Positions 24,086 through 31,851 of a stretch of DNA of 34,050 nucleotides are shown here, one piece after another. Positions within the stretch are counted from its first letter, which is position 1, and each line of letters starts with the position of its first letter. The notes under the pieces are model-generated. The model was not told where the DNA came from. It saw nothing but the letters and a program-made list of their open reading frames with translations, and did not search any database. The position numbers were made by a program, and so were the translations under genes. This DNA comes from Bacillota bacterium (GTDB taxonomy: Bacteria; Bacillota; Clostridia; Christensenellales; SZUA-584): contig JAEZIZ010000134.1 of the NCBI GenBank assembly GCA_023415915.1, positions 1-34,050 of the forward strand. Reading direction: 5' to 3'.

Positions 24086-24115
24086 CACCCCAAAAAGGCG
24101 AACCTTTTTAGGGTG
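24086..24115 (-). terminator. Hairpin with TTCG loop after hslU
   Basis: CACCC/GGGTG, one mismatch, AAAAA/TTTTT and GG/CC form a 12-pair stem closed by a TTCG loop on the minus strand, followed by ATTTT. It fits a terminator for the trmFO-hslV-hslU transcript, though the T-run is short. The arms CACCCCAAAAAGG resemble those of the palindromes at 26199-26240, so it may derive from that family. Confidence 0.55.
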
Positions 24116-24164
24116 TTTAAAACAGGGTCTGGCATTATTATGTTTCAGCTTGCGCCGCGATATT

Positions 24165-25544
24165 CTATAGTATATATTTTTGCAGGTCGTTGTCCTTTAT
24201 CTGCTCTTTTAGGTGCTCTTTTACGTAGGCCGCGTCTATCTCTACGTCTATCATCGGGTGGTCGCCGCCCGCGTTGAATGATATGTCCTCCAGCAGCGAT
24301 TCCACGACGGTATGCAGCCTGCGCGCGCCTATGTTTTCCGACGTTTCGTTAACCATTACGGCGTACTTCGCTATAGCGTCTATCGCGTCTTCCTTGAATA
24401 TGAGGCGTATGTTGTCCGCTTCAAGCAGCGCCTGATACTGTTTTATAATGGCGTTCTTGGGCTGCGTCAGTATTCGCTTCATATCGTCGGCAGTAAGGCT
24501 TTTCAGCTCCACCTTTATCGGGAACCTGCCTTGCAATTCGGGTATGAGGTCGGATATCTTAGATACATGGAACGCGCCTGCCGCTATGAACAGCATGTAG
24601 TCCGTCTTGACAGGCCCGTATTTTGTTACTACGGTTGAGCCTTCAACGATCGGTAGTATGTCCCGCTGCACGCCTTCGCGCGATACGTCGGGCCCCTGCC
24701 CCATGTTCTTGCCCGCTATCTTGTCTATCTCATCAAGGAATATAATTCCGTCCTGCTCGGCGCGCTCTATCGCAGTGCTTATCACCTCGTCCATGTCTAT
24801 GAGCTTGTCGGCTTCCTCCTGCGTGAATATCTTGCGCGCTTCGGATACCGTCACCCTGCGCCGCTTCGTCTTCTTGGGCAGTATGCCGCCCAGCATATCC
24901 TGTATGTTGATGTCGCTGCCCAGTCCCGCTATCTCTATGCCTATCGACGAGTTGTCCTGTACCTCGACTTCTATCATCGTTTCCTCGAGCTTTCCCGCGC
25001 GCAGCTGAGCCAACGTCTCCTCGCGCTTCGTCATGCGTTTCTGGCGCTCTTCCTGCGTCTCGGGAGGCGCGCTCTGCCCCTGCCCCAAAAGCGCCTGGAA
25101 AGGGTTAGTAGCCGGAGCGGGCTTGCGGTGCAAGGGCGCGAGTATATCAGCTAGCCTTTCTTCCGCCGCCTTTTCGGCCTTGGCGAGCACGGTCTCATGC
25201 CGCGATGCCTTTACCATGCGTATCGACGCCTCTACAAGGTCTCTCACCATCGATTCTACGTCGCGCCCGACGTATCCCACCTCGGTGAACTTCGTGGCCT
25301 CTACCTTTATGAACGGCGCGTTCATCAGCTTGGCGAGCCGCCTTGCTATTTCCGTCTTGCCTACGCCCGTAGGCCCTACCATTATTATGTTCTTGGGAGT
25401 TATCTCATCCCGCATTTCCTGCTCGACCTTGTTGCGGCGGTAGCGGTTGCGCAGAGCCACAGCAACGGCGCGCTTCGCCTTGTCCTGCCCTATTATATAC
25501 TTGTCAAGCTCGCTGACTATCTCTTTTGGCGTCAGATGAGACAT
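24165..25544 (-). CDS. hslU: HslU (ClpY), ATPase subunit of HslUV protease
   Basis: AAA+ unfoldase that feeds proteins to HslV. About 459 residues. Walker A GPTGVGKTE (about 57-65), the pore motif GYVGRD, a long I-domain with Gln/Arg-rich helices, Walker B GIIFLDEIDK, and the C-terminal tail ending KYIL, which inserts into HslV. The ATG at 25544 has AGGAGG six bases before it, lying inside the last codons of hslV; an in-frame start at 25559 is less likely. One base separates it from the hslV stop. It is followed by a gap with a terminator-like hairpin, so it ends the operon; codY, often next in Bacillus, is absent. Confidence 0.97.
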   Translation of the reverse strand: MSHLTPKEIVSELDKYIIGQDKAKRAVAVALRNRYRRNKVEQEMRDEITPKNIIMVGPTGVGKTEIARRLAKLMNAPFIKVEATKFTEVGYVGRDVESMVRDLVEASIRMVKASRHETVLAKAEKAAEERLADILAPLHRKPAPATNPFQALLGQGQSAPPETQEERQKRMTKREETLAQLRAGKLEETMIEVEVQDNSSIGIEIAGLGSDINIQDMLGGILPKKTKRRRVTVSEARKIFTQEEADKLIDMDEVISTAIERAEQDGIIFLDEIDKIAGKNMGQGPDVSREGVQRDILPIVEGSTVVTKYGPVKTDYMLFIAAGAFHVSKISDLIPELQGRFPIKVELKSLTADDMKRILTQPKNAIIKQYQALLEADNIRLIFKEDAIDAIAKYAVMVNETSENIGARRLHTVVESLLEDISFNAGGDHPMIDVEIDAAYVKEHLKEQIKDNDLQKYIL

Positions 25545-25545
25545 G

Positions 25546-26076
25546 CTATACCTCCTCAACGGTTATCACGTTGTTTGTAAACACGCATATGCTGCTCGCT
25601 ATTTCCATCGCTTTTTTGACAATCTCCAGCGCGGATAAATCCGTATTCTCCTTCAGCGCCTTTGCCGCCGCAAGAGCGTAGCTTCCGCCCGAGCCTATGG
25701 CGGCTATTTCGTCGTCGGGCGTTATCACCTCGCCGCTGCCCGATATGACGAGCAGTTCGTCCTTGTCCGCCGCTATGAGCATAGCTTCCAGCTTGCGCAG
25801 CACCTTGTCCCCGCGCCATTCCTGCGCCAGTTCCACCGCAGCGCGCTGCAGGCTGCCGCTGTACTGCTCGAGCTTTGCCTCGAACCGCTCGGAAAGCGTG
25901 AACGCGTCGGCAACCGAGCCCGCAAACCCTACAACGACCTTATCGTCAAAAAGCCGCCGCACCTTCTTTGCGTTGTGCTTCATTATAGTATTCTGGCCGA
26001 ACGTGACCTGCCCGTCGCCCGCAACGGCGCACTTGCCGTCCCGCCTCACCGCTACTATCGTAGTGCCTTCCATCAT
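25546..26076 (-). CDS. hslV: HslV (ClpQ), peptidase subunit of HslUV
   Basis: N-terminal nucleophile threonine protease. About 176 residues. The sequence starts MMEGTTIVAVRRDGKCAVAGDGQVT; removal of a short propeptide would expose the catalytic Thr of TTIVAV, as in the Escherichia coli type. GFAGSVADAFTL and AIGSGGSYALAAAKAL are other family motifs. ATG at 26076 has GGAGG eight bases upstream; the in-frame TTG at 26091 overlaps that site and is rejected. A 212-bp gap packed with palindromes separates it from trmFO, while hslU follows at once. Confidence 0.96.
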   Translation of the reverse strand: MMEGTTIVAVRRDGKCAVAGDGQVTFGQNTIMKHNAKKVRRLFDDKVVVGFAGSVADAFTLSERFEAKLEQYSGSLQRAAVELAQEWRGDKVLRKLEAMLIAADKDELLVISGSGEVITPDDEIAAIGSGGSYALAAAKALKENTDLSALEIVKKAMEIASSICVFTNNVITVEEV

Positions 26077-26128
26077 GTCTTTTTCCTCCAAAACATTCCC
26101 GAAATCGCGTTGATTCCGAAAACCGTTA

Positions 26129-26154
26129 TACGGGACGAGGCAAAACCTCTCCCC
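26129..26154. repeat. Palindromic repeat type A, left copy
   Basis: TACGGGAC then GAGG-CAAAA-CCTC and TCCC: a hairpin with GGG/CCC and GAGG/CCTC stems. The same plan, with different stem bases, recurs at 26245-26272 on the far side of two type B palindromes. Confidence 0.6.
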
Positions 26155-26198
26155 TTATACACACCCAATCAAGTCTTGCGACTTGCCGGGGACCCCGT
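26155..26198. repeat. Palindromic repeat type B, copy 1
   Basis: Ends TTATACACACCC and GGGGACCCCGT enclose a stem CAAGTC/GACTTG with a TTGC loop. Same conserved ends as the next copy, different inner sequence. Confidence 0.7.
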
Positions 26199-26240
26199 TT
26201 TACACCCCAAAAAGTCTCAAGACTTTTTGGGGACCCCGTA
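26199..26240. repeat. Palindromic repeat type B, copy 2
   Basis: TTTACAC, then a perfect 12-pair stem CCCCAAAAAGTC/GACTTTTTGGGG with a four-base loop, then ACCCCGTA. It directly follows copy 1 in the same orientation. Confidence 0.85.
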
Positions 26241-26244
26241 TATA

Positions 26245-26272
26245 TACGCGGGAGGGACAAACCCTTCCCTGA
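26245..26272. repeat. Palindromic repeat type A, right copy
   Basis: TACGC followed by GGGAGGG, loop ACAAA and CCCTTCCC. Shares TACG, the CAAA loop core and the TCCC end with 26129-26154. Confidence 0.55.
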
Positions 26273-26288
26273 ATATCCTTCTTTATTA

Positions 26289-27596
26289 TCATATATTAAA
26301 AACTCCGTACCGTATACGCCTTATCTCACCAAGCGCCCTTTCGGATACGGCCGTCTTTCTATCCCGCTTGTGCGCTTTAGTTTCCAGCCTGTTCATAATG
26401 CCAAAAGTAATGTTCATTGGCTGAAAGTCCGCTCCGCAATAGCCTGAAACGTACGCCGCAAGCGCGCCGCAAGCAGTATCTCTGCTAAAATACGGCCTTT
26501 GCTTTCCCGTTATATCGCACGCCGCAAACAGCCCCACGAGCAGCCCGGACGAGGCGCTCTCCACATATCCTTCCACGCCCGTTATCTGTCCCGCGAAGAA
26601 AAGCCCCGGGCGGCCTTTCATCTCGTAATACTCATTTAAAACCCCCGGGCTCTTTATGTACGTGTTCCTGTGCATCACGCCGTAGCGCGCGAACTCCGCG
26701 TTTTCAAGCCCGGGTATCATCGAAAACACTCTTTTCTGCTCGCCGAACTTCAAATGCGTCTGGAAGCCTACGAGGTTGAAAAGCCGGCACTCGGCGTCCT
26801 CGCGCCGCAGCTGCACCACCGCGTAAGGCTTGCTGCCGTCGGGGCACGTAATACCAACCGGTTTCAGCGGCCCGAAGCAAAGCGTTTTAAAGCCGCGCTT
26901 TGCCATAGTCTCTATGGGCATGCAGCCCTCAAACACATTATCGTCCTCAAAGCCGTGCACATGCGCCGTCTCGGCGTTTACAAGCGCCTCCCAAAATGCG
27001 CGGTACTGCTCCTCGTTCATCGGGCAGTTAAGATAATCGCTGCCTTCGCCGTACCTTGACGCCCAGAACGCCTTGCCCATATCCACCGACTCGGCTGTCA
27101 CTATGGGCGCCGCCGCGTCGTAAAACGAGAGCATGCCGTTCGTCCTGCGTGCTATGTCGTCCGCAAGCGGCCCCGAGGCAAGCGGCCCCGCCGCCACGAT
27201 AACGACGCCCTCTTCGGGTATTTCCTTTGCCTGCTCCGTAACAACTTCTATATGTCCGTTCGAGCGCACCGCGTTTGTGATATACTCAGAAAACGCTTTC
27301 CTGTCCACCGCAAGAGCGCCGCCCGCGGGGACCTTCGTCTCGTCCGCGGCACGCATTATCAGCGAACCAAGCTCCCTCATCTCCTGCTTTAAAAGCCCCA
27401 CGGCGTTCGCAAGCCCCTCCGCACGCAGCGAGTTCGAGCACACCAGCTCCGCAAAGCTTTCCTGGCTGTGTGCGGGCGAAAATACAAGCGGCTTTTGCTC
27501 AATAAGCGTTACATCGACGCCGAAGCGCGCGAGCTGCCAGGCGGCCTCGCAGCCTGCAAGCCCCGCGCCTATTACAATAGCGCTATTCTTCTTCAT
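26289..27596 (-). CDS. trmFO: TrmFO, folate/FAD-dependent tRNA (uracil-54-C5)-methyltransferase
   Basis: Makes ribothymidine-54 in tRNA with methylene-tetrahydrofolate as carbon donor. 435 residues, full length. The FAD loop IVIGAGLAGCEAAWQLA is at the N-terminus. Cys53 in ELVCSNSLRAE and Cys225 in EGCMPIETMAKRG match the two functionally important cysteines known from the Bacillus enzyme. A second dinucleotide-binding part has FFAGQITGVEGYVES near the C-terminus. The ATG overlaps the end of topA by 14 bases with only a weak ribosome-binding site, so its translation is probably coupled to topA. The order topA-trmFO-hslV-hslU is as in other Firmicutes, but xerC is missing. Confidence 0.97.
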   Translation of the reverse strand: MKKNSAIVIGAGLAGCEAAWQLARFGVDVTLIEQKPLVFSPAHSQESFAELVCSNSLRAEGLANAVGLLKQEMRELGSLIMRAADETKVPAGGALAVDRKAFSEYITNAVRSNGHIEVVTEQAKEIPEEGVVIVAAGPLASGPLADDIARRTNGMLSFYDAAAPIVTAESVDMGKAFWASRYGEGSDYLNCPMNEEQYRAFWEALVNAETAHVHGFEDDNVFEGCMPIETMAKRGFKTLCFGPLKPVGITCPDGSKPYAVVQLRREDAECRLFNLVGFQTHLKFGEQKRVFSMIPGLENAEFARYGVMHRNTYIKSPGVLNEYYEMKGRPGLFFAGQITGVEGYVESASSGLLVGLFAACDITGKQRPYFSRDTACGALAAYVSGYCGADFQPMNITFGIMNRLETKAHKRDRKTAVSERALGEIRRIRYGVFNI

Positions 27597-29790
27597 CAGC
27601 TTTCTTTCGCTGGTTTTTTGAGCACTCCGGATTGGAGCACTTCTTGTAGCTCTTACCGTTCGACATGCGGCGCAGCACCATCATGCTCCCGCAAGCGTCA
27701 CATTTATCGGGTATAGGCATATCCCACGAAACAAAATCGCATTCGGGGTAGCCTTCGCAGCCGTAAAAAGTCTTGCGCGTTTTAGCCGACTTCTTCTCCA
27801 CTATCCGCTTGCCGCACTTGGGGCAGGGCGTGTCTTTATACTTGACAATCGGCTTGGTGTTGCGGCACTCGGGGTAACCGGGGCACGCGAGGAACTGCCC
27901 GAACCTGCCGTCCTTATATACCATGGTCCTGCCGCACTTCTCGCATACCACGTCGGATTCCTTTACGGGAAGCTCTACGCGCTCCACCGTCTTGTCCGCA
28001 GCCTCCAGCGTCTTTTCAAACGGCGTATAAAAATCGCGCAGCAGCTTCTTCCACTGCTTTCCGCCGTTCTCTATGTCGTCTAGTTCGTTCTCGAGCTCCG
28101 CCGTGAATTCCACGTCGACGATGTCCGAGAAGTTCTTTTTCATCAGGTCGTTCACTATCACGCCAAGTTCGGTGGGCTTTAATGCCTTGCCCTCCTTCGC
28201 GATATACTTGCGCTCCTGTATGGTCGATATTATAGGCGCGTACGTGCTCGGCCGTCCTATGCCCTTTTCCTCGAGCGCCTTTACCAGCGTCGCCTCGGTG
28301 TAGCGGCTCGGCGGCTGCGTAAAGTTCTGCTTGGGCGTTATGCTTACCATCGGGCAGACCTCGCCTTCGCGCAGCGCGGGCAGTATGCTGTCCTTTTGCT
28401 CCTCGTCGCTTGAATACGCCGCTGTATATCCCTTAAAGGTAAGCCGCGAGCCCGCCGCCTTGAACACGCAATCCCCGGCGTTTAACACCACCGCCATGGT
28501 CTCGTATTCGGAAGGCTTCATCTGGCTCGCTACGAACCGGCTGTATATGAGCTTGTATAGCTTGTACTGGTCCTTTGTCAGCGTGTCTTTCAGTGCGTCG
28601 GGGGCAAGTTCCATATGCGACGGGCGTATAGCCTCGTGCGCGTCCTGCGCTTTCTTGGATTTTTTAAAGTAATTGGGCTTATCGGGGAGATACTCTTTGC
28701 CGTAAGCCTTTTCTATGTGCTCGCGCACAGCTTTCAGCGCCTCGTCGGACACCCTAGTTGAGTCCGTCCTTATATACGTCACAAGGCCTACCGAGCCTTC
28801 GCCCGGCAGTTCGACGCCTTCGTAAAGCTGCTGCGCAACCAGCATAGTGCGCTTCGCGGTAAAACCCAGCGCGCTTGCTGCCGCCTGCTGAAGATAGCTC
28901 GTAGTAAAGGGAGGCGGAGCGCTCTTCTTCTTCTCGCCCTTCTTCACGCTCGCGACTACAAAGTCCCTGCCTTTTATCGCTTCGAGTATATCGTCAGTCT
29001 GCTGTTTGTTTTCAAGCTTCTTGCGGCCGTTGCGTTCGGCAAATTTCGCCTCGAACTGCTGCGTCCCGGCCGCGTCGCGGAGCAGCGCGGTTATCGTCCA
29101 GAACTCCTCCGGCTTAAAAGCGTTTATCTCTTCCTCGCGGTCGCATATTATGCGCACTGCAACCGACTGCACCCGTCCTGCCGACAGTCCTTTTTTCACC
29201 TTGCGCCACAAAAGGGGCGAGAGCTTGTATCCCACGAGTCTGTCGAGCACGCGCCGCGCCTGCTGCGCGTCCACCAAATCGAGGTTAATGCTTCTCGGAT
29301 TTTGTATCGCGTTCGTCACTGCGTGCTGCGTTATCTCGTTGAACTCTATGCGGCTGATTTTGTCATCCTCGCCCAGCAGGTTCGCTATATGCCATGATAT
29401 CGCTTCGCCCTCACGGTCGGGGTCGGTAGCGAGGTATATCTTTTTAGCGCCCGCTGCGCCCGCCTTGAGGCCTGAAACGACGTCCTTTTTTCCTCTTATC
29501 TGTATATACTTAGGCTCGAAGTCGTTCTCTATATCCACGCCCAGCGAGCTCTTAGGCAAATCTCTTACATGCCCCCCGCTCGCCTGAACCTTGTAGCCCG
29601 AGCCCAGAAATTTGCTTATTGTCTTTGCCTTCGCCGGCGACTCCACTATAACGAGATCGTACCTCTTGCCCGACGCGGCAGCCTTTTTAGGCGCGCTCTT
29701 TTTCGCGGCGGCTTTTCCCGAGGCCGTTTTTCTCGCGGACGCCTGTTTGGGCGCGGCCTTCTTTGCTGTGGATTTTTGTGCAGATGCCAT
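27583..29790 (-). CDS. topA: TopA, DNA topoisomerase I (type IA)
   Basis: Relaxes negative supercoils. About 735 residues. The TOPRIM domain has LVIVESPAKAKTISKFLG and the metal motif DPDREGEA; the catalytic Tyr (about 339) is in LVTYIRTDSTRVS; SAGRVQSVAVR is the DNA-binding part. Three C-terminal four-cysteine zinc ribbons follow (CEKCGRTM...CPGYPEC, CPKCGKRI...CEGYPEC, CDACGSMM...CSNPEC). The first 40 residues are a Lys/Ala/Ser-rich tail like histone H1, which is not part of the usual enzyme. ATG at 29790 has GGAG six bases upstream; the TTG at 29802 overlaps that site. Its end overlaps trmFO. Confidence 0.97.
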   Translation of the reverse strand: MASAQKSTAKKAAPKQASARKTASGKAAAKKSAPKKAAASGKRYDLVIVESPAKAKTISKFLGSGYKVQASGGHVRDLPKSSLGVDIENDFEPKYIQIRGKKDVVSGLKAGAAGAKKIYLATDPDREGEAISWHIANLLGEDDKISRIEFNEITQHAVTNAIQNPRSINLDLVDAQQARRVLDRLVGYKLSPLLWRKVKKGLSAGRVQSVAVRIICDREEEINAFKPEEFWTITALLRDAAGTQQFEAKFAERNGRKKLENKQQTDDILEAIKGRDFVVASVKKGEKKKSAPPPFTTSYLQQAAASALGFTAKRTMLVAQQLYEGVELPGEGSVGLVTYIRTDSTRVSDEALKAVREHIEKAYGKEYLPDKPNYFKKSKKAQDAHEAIRPSHMELAPDALKDTLTKDQYKLYKLIYSRFVASQMKPSEYETMAVVLNAGDCVFKAAGSRLTFKGYTAAYSSDEEQKDSILPALREGEVCPMVSITPKQNFTQPPSRYTEATLVKALEEKGIGRPSTYAPIISTIQERKYIAKEGKALKPTELGVIVNDLMKKNFSDIVDVEFTAELENELDDIENGGKQWKKLLRDFYTPFEKTLEAADKTVERVELPVKESDVVCEKCGRTMVYKDGRFGQFLACPGYPECRNTKPIVKYKDTPCPKCGKRIVEKKSAKTRKTFYGCEGYPECDFVSWDMPIPDKCDACGSMMVLRRMSNGKSYKKCSNPECSKNQRKKADEEE

Positions 29791-29810
29791 GTTTCTCTCC
29801 AAAATATTAT

Positions 29811-29851
29811 TCTTTACACCGTAAGCTTAAAGCTTTTACGGTGACCCCGTA
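29811..29851. repeat. Palindromic repeat type B, copy 3
   Basis: TTTACAC, stem CACCGTAA/TTACGGTG with an inner GCTT/AAGC part, then ACCCCGTA. Ends agree with 26199-26240 while the stem is quite different but still paired. It lies 9 to 49 bases downstream of dprA-side sequence and just upstream of the topA ribosome-binding site. Confidence 0.75.
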
Positions 29852-29917
29852 ACCTTTTTTGTTTGATTAAAGTCTTGGGTTTTTTATTCTGCCCGATACC
29901 GTAATCAATTCTTCGGG

Positions 29918-31054
29918 TCAGATTCCGTATTTTCCGCCGGGCAGCCGCTTTATGAGGCCGCCGAGCTCCATTAGCGTAAGCGCCGAATTTATCTCGCTTT
30001 GAGGATATTTTATGCTCAGAGCAATGCTTTCAACACTTGTATCGCCTTGCAGAAGCAAATTATATATTTGACGCTGTAAAAAATCAAGCTGTATATGTTT
30101 TGCATTTACACCCCAACCATGTCCTGTCGGGGTCTCCGTATCCGCAGCAGGCGCTTTTTTCCCTACCAGCCCATAAAACTCAAGTATGTCTCCCGCGCTG
30201 CATGCTATGCAGGCGCCCTGCTTTATCAGCAGGTTTGAAAGAGACGCCGTATTAAGATAAGGCGGGCCGGGCACCGCGAACACGTCGTGCCCCAATGCAA
30301 CGGCCATAGAAGCGGTTATCGCTGTGCCGCCTTCCGTTTCCGACTCTACAATCAGCGTTCCTTTTGATAATCCCGCAATTATCCTGTTTCGCACCGGAAA
30401 ATTCGCGGCAAGCGGCTGTGTTCCCGGCGGCAGTTCGGAGATTACCGCTCCGTTTTCCACTGTTTTGTAATATATATCGTCACTTTCCGGCGGATAGATT
30501 ACATCAACTCCGCAGCCAAGCACCGCAATTGTCTTTCCGCCGGCTTCGAGCGCGCCCGAATGAGCCGCTGTGTCTATACCGCGCGCCATGCCCGAAACGA
30601 CGGCCACGCCCGCTTCCGCCAGCTCTTTTGCTATCCGGCGCGCAAGCTCAAAGCCTTTTCTTGTGCATCGCCTGGTGCCTACTATGCTTATCGTGTCAAG
30701 CGGCTTTTTTGTATCCAGTACGCCGTTTAAAGCTCCTTTGACGAACAATACGGGCGGCGGGAACTGCAGTCCGGCTAGCCTCTCTGGGTATTCGCCCGAC
30801 AGCCTCGTAACGGCGGTTATGCCTTTTGCGGCGAGCTCCGACATTATCTCGGCGACGCGCTGCTCCGAGCAGTAGGCTCTGGCGGCTCTCGCGGCATCTG
30901 CGGATATGTCTTCAAGCGCACTGCCCGTTTTTACCGCATCAAAAAACGTGCCCGCGTCCCCGAATTCCTTCAATATATAATAGAACGCCTTCGGGCCTAT
31001 CGCGGGCATAGACGCCATCCATATCCAGTATTTTTCCTGCTCGGTGTACGCCAA
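29918..31054 (-). CDS. dprA: DprA (Smf), DNA-processing protein
   Basis: Binds incoming single-stranded DNA and loads RecA during transformation. 378 residues: an N-terminal helical part (about 1-100), the Rossmann-like DprA domain (about 105-290) with IVGTRRCTRKGFELARRIA, VSGMARGIDTAAHSGAL, IAVLGCGVDVIYPPE, SELPPGTQP, FPVRNRIIAGLS and GTAITASMAVALG, a linker, and a C-terminal winged helix (about 325-378). The linker TETPTGHGWGVNA is encoded by DNA that looks like a decayed type B repeat. TTG start with GGGAGG six bases before. It heads the dprA-topA-trmFO-hslVU series. Confidence 0.95.
   Translation of the reverse strand: MAYTEQEKYWIWMASMPAIGPKAFYYILKEFGDAGTFFDAVKTGSALEDISADAARAARAYCSEQRVAEIMSELAAKGITAVTRLSGEYPERLAGLQFPPPVLFVKGALNGVLDTKKPLDTISIVGTRRCTRKGFELARRIAKELAEAGVAVVSGMARGIDTAAHSGALEAGGKTIAVLGCGVDVIYPPESDDIYYKTVENGAVISELPPGTQPLAANFPVRNRIIAGLSKGTLIVESETEGGTAITASMAVALGHDVFAVPGPPYLNTASLSNLLIKQGACIACSAGDILEFYGLVGKKAPAADTETPTGHGWGVNAKHIQLDFLQRQIYNLLLQGDTSVESIALSIKYPQSEINSALTLMELGGLIKRLPGGKYGI
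30105..30140. repeat. Decayed type B palindromic repeat inside dprA
   Basis: TTTACACCCCAA at one end and GGGGTCTCCGTA at the other match the ends of the intergenic copies (two mismatches), and CCCC/GGGG still pair; the inner stem is lost. The 36 bases keep the dprA frame open and encode part of the linker (about residues 305-317). Confidence 0.5.
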
Positions 31055-31189
31055 CCGCCACCTCCCGCAATGTGCTTATAGTTTATATAATATCCCGGCC
31101 GTGTACTTTTTCTTACACAGTATGCATCCGTCGTAAACAACCGATGAAGCGCGTTTCGCTTCCTGCCGCCGTCAGGACTGAACGCGTCT

Positions 31190-31220
31190 ATTATAACACC
31201 ATCAATACATATTACGTCAA
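31190..31220 (-). promoter_or_regulatory. Extended -10 promoter for dprA operon
   Basis: On the minus strand TGT-TATAAT (-10 box 31190-31195) with TTGACG 19 bases further upstream (31215-31220), a spacer longer than ideal that the extended -10 may make up for. The leader to dprA would be about 130 bases and contains a GAAGCG/CGCTTC hairpin. Confidence 0.6.
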
Positions 31221-31317
31221 TACTAGCATAATAATGTAACTTTAATTGCCCATACAAATAACGGAATGCCTATCTTTGGCATACCTTAATAAAAGAAGCA
31301 GGCAAAGGAGCGCTTAT

Positions 31318-31815
31318 ATGCAATATTACGGGTATTTTTCCGGCACGGTAACGGCGATAGAAGATTTTTGGACGTATAACGAGGAAGAGGGATGCAACAA
31401 GCTGATAACGCTGACGGACGGCGGCGGCAATATAGTTAACTTTGTGGCAACACCAGCTACGTACTTCGTAGGCCGAGAAGCGCTTAACGTCGGGGACAGC
31501 GCTACCGGCTTTTACGACGCGACGCTGCCTGTTATATTGATATACCCGCCGCAACACCGGGCAGTAGCCATGGCGAAAGCATCGCCGCTCCGCAACGTAA
31601 AGGTGGACCGCTTTGATTCGCAGCTAATAAGCAGCGACGGTATGCTGAAACTAAATGTTTCGCCGTCAACACAAATATTGTTGGAAAACGACCAGCGCTT
31701 TTCCGGCAGCCTCGAAAACCGGGACTTAATCGTTATATATGGCGCGACGATAAGGAGCATACCCGCGCAGACAACGCCTTATAAGATAATAGTGATTTGC
31801 AAGCGGATGCAATAA
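31318..31815 (+). CDS. Conserved-looking protein of unknown function
   Basis: 165 residues, no signal peptide or membrane segment. The N-terminal half (YYGYFSGTVTAIEDFW, then KLITLTDGGGNIVNFVATPATYFVG, VGDSATGFYDATLPVILIYPPQ) looks like a small beta-barrel; a linker with VKVDRFD follows and the second half (GMLKLNVSPSTQILLENDQ, RDLIVIYGATIRSIPAQTTPYKIIVICKR) again alternates strands. I believe similar proteins occur in other Clostridia but cannot name a family. ATG at 31318 has AGGAG seven bases upstream; the open frame back to 31246 lacks one. It is the only plus-strand gene in the comM-dprA region and converges on the flavin reductase gene. Confidence 0.7.
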   Translation: MQYYGYFSGTVTAIEDFWTYNEEEGCNKLITLTDGGGNIVNFVATPATYFVGREALNVGDSATGFYDATLPVILIYPPQHRAVAMAKASPLRNVKVDRFDSQLISSDGMLKLNVSPSTQILLENDQRFSGSLENRDLIVIYGATIRSIPAQTTPYKIIVICKRMQ

Positions 31816-31851
31816 ACAGCACACCCCAAAAAGCAGAGGGCAGCAGCTTCA

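Noticed and set aside
26129..26272. Possible CRISPR array
   Set aside because: The units are hairpins of different sequence placed end to end; there are no unique spacers of even length and no cas genes.
31816..31832. ACACCCCAAAAAG near the convergent gene ends, like half of a type B palindrome
   Set aside because: The other half and the ACCCCGTA end are missing, so 13 shared bases may be chance.
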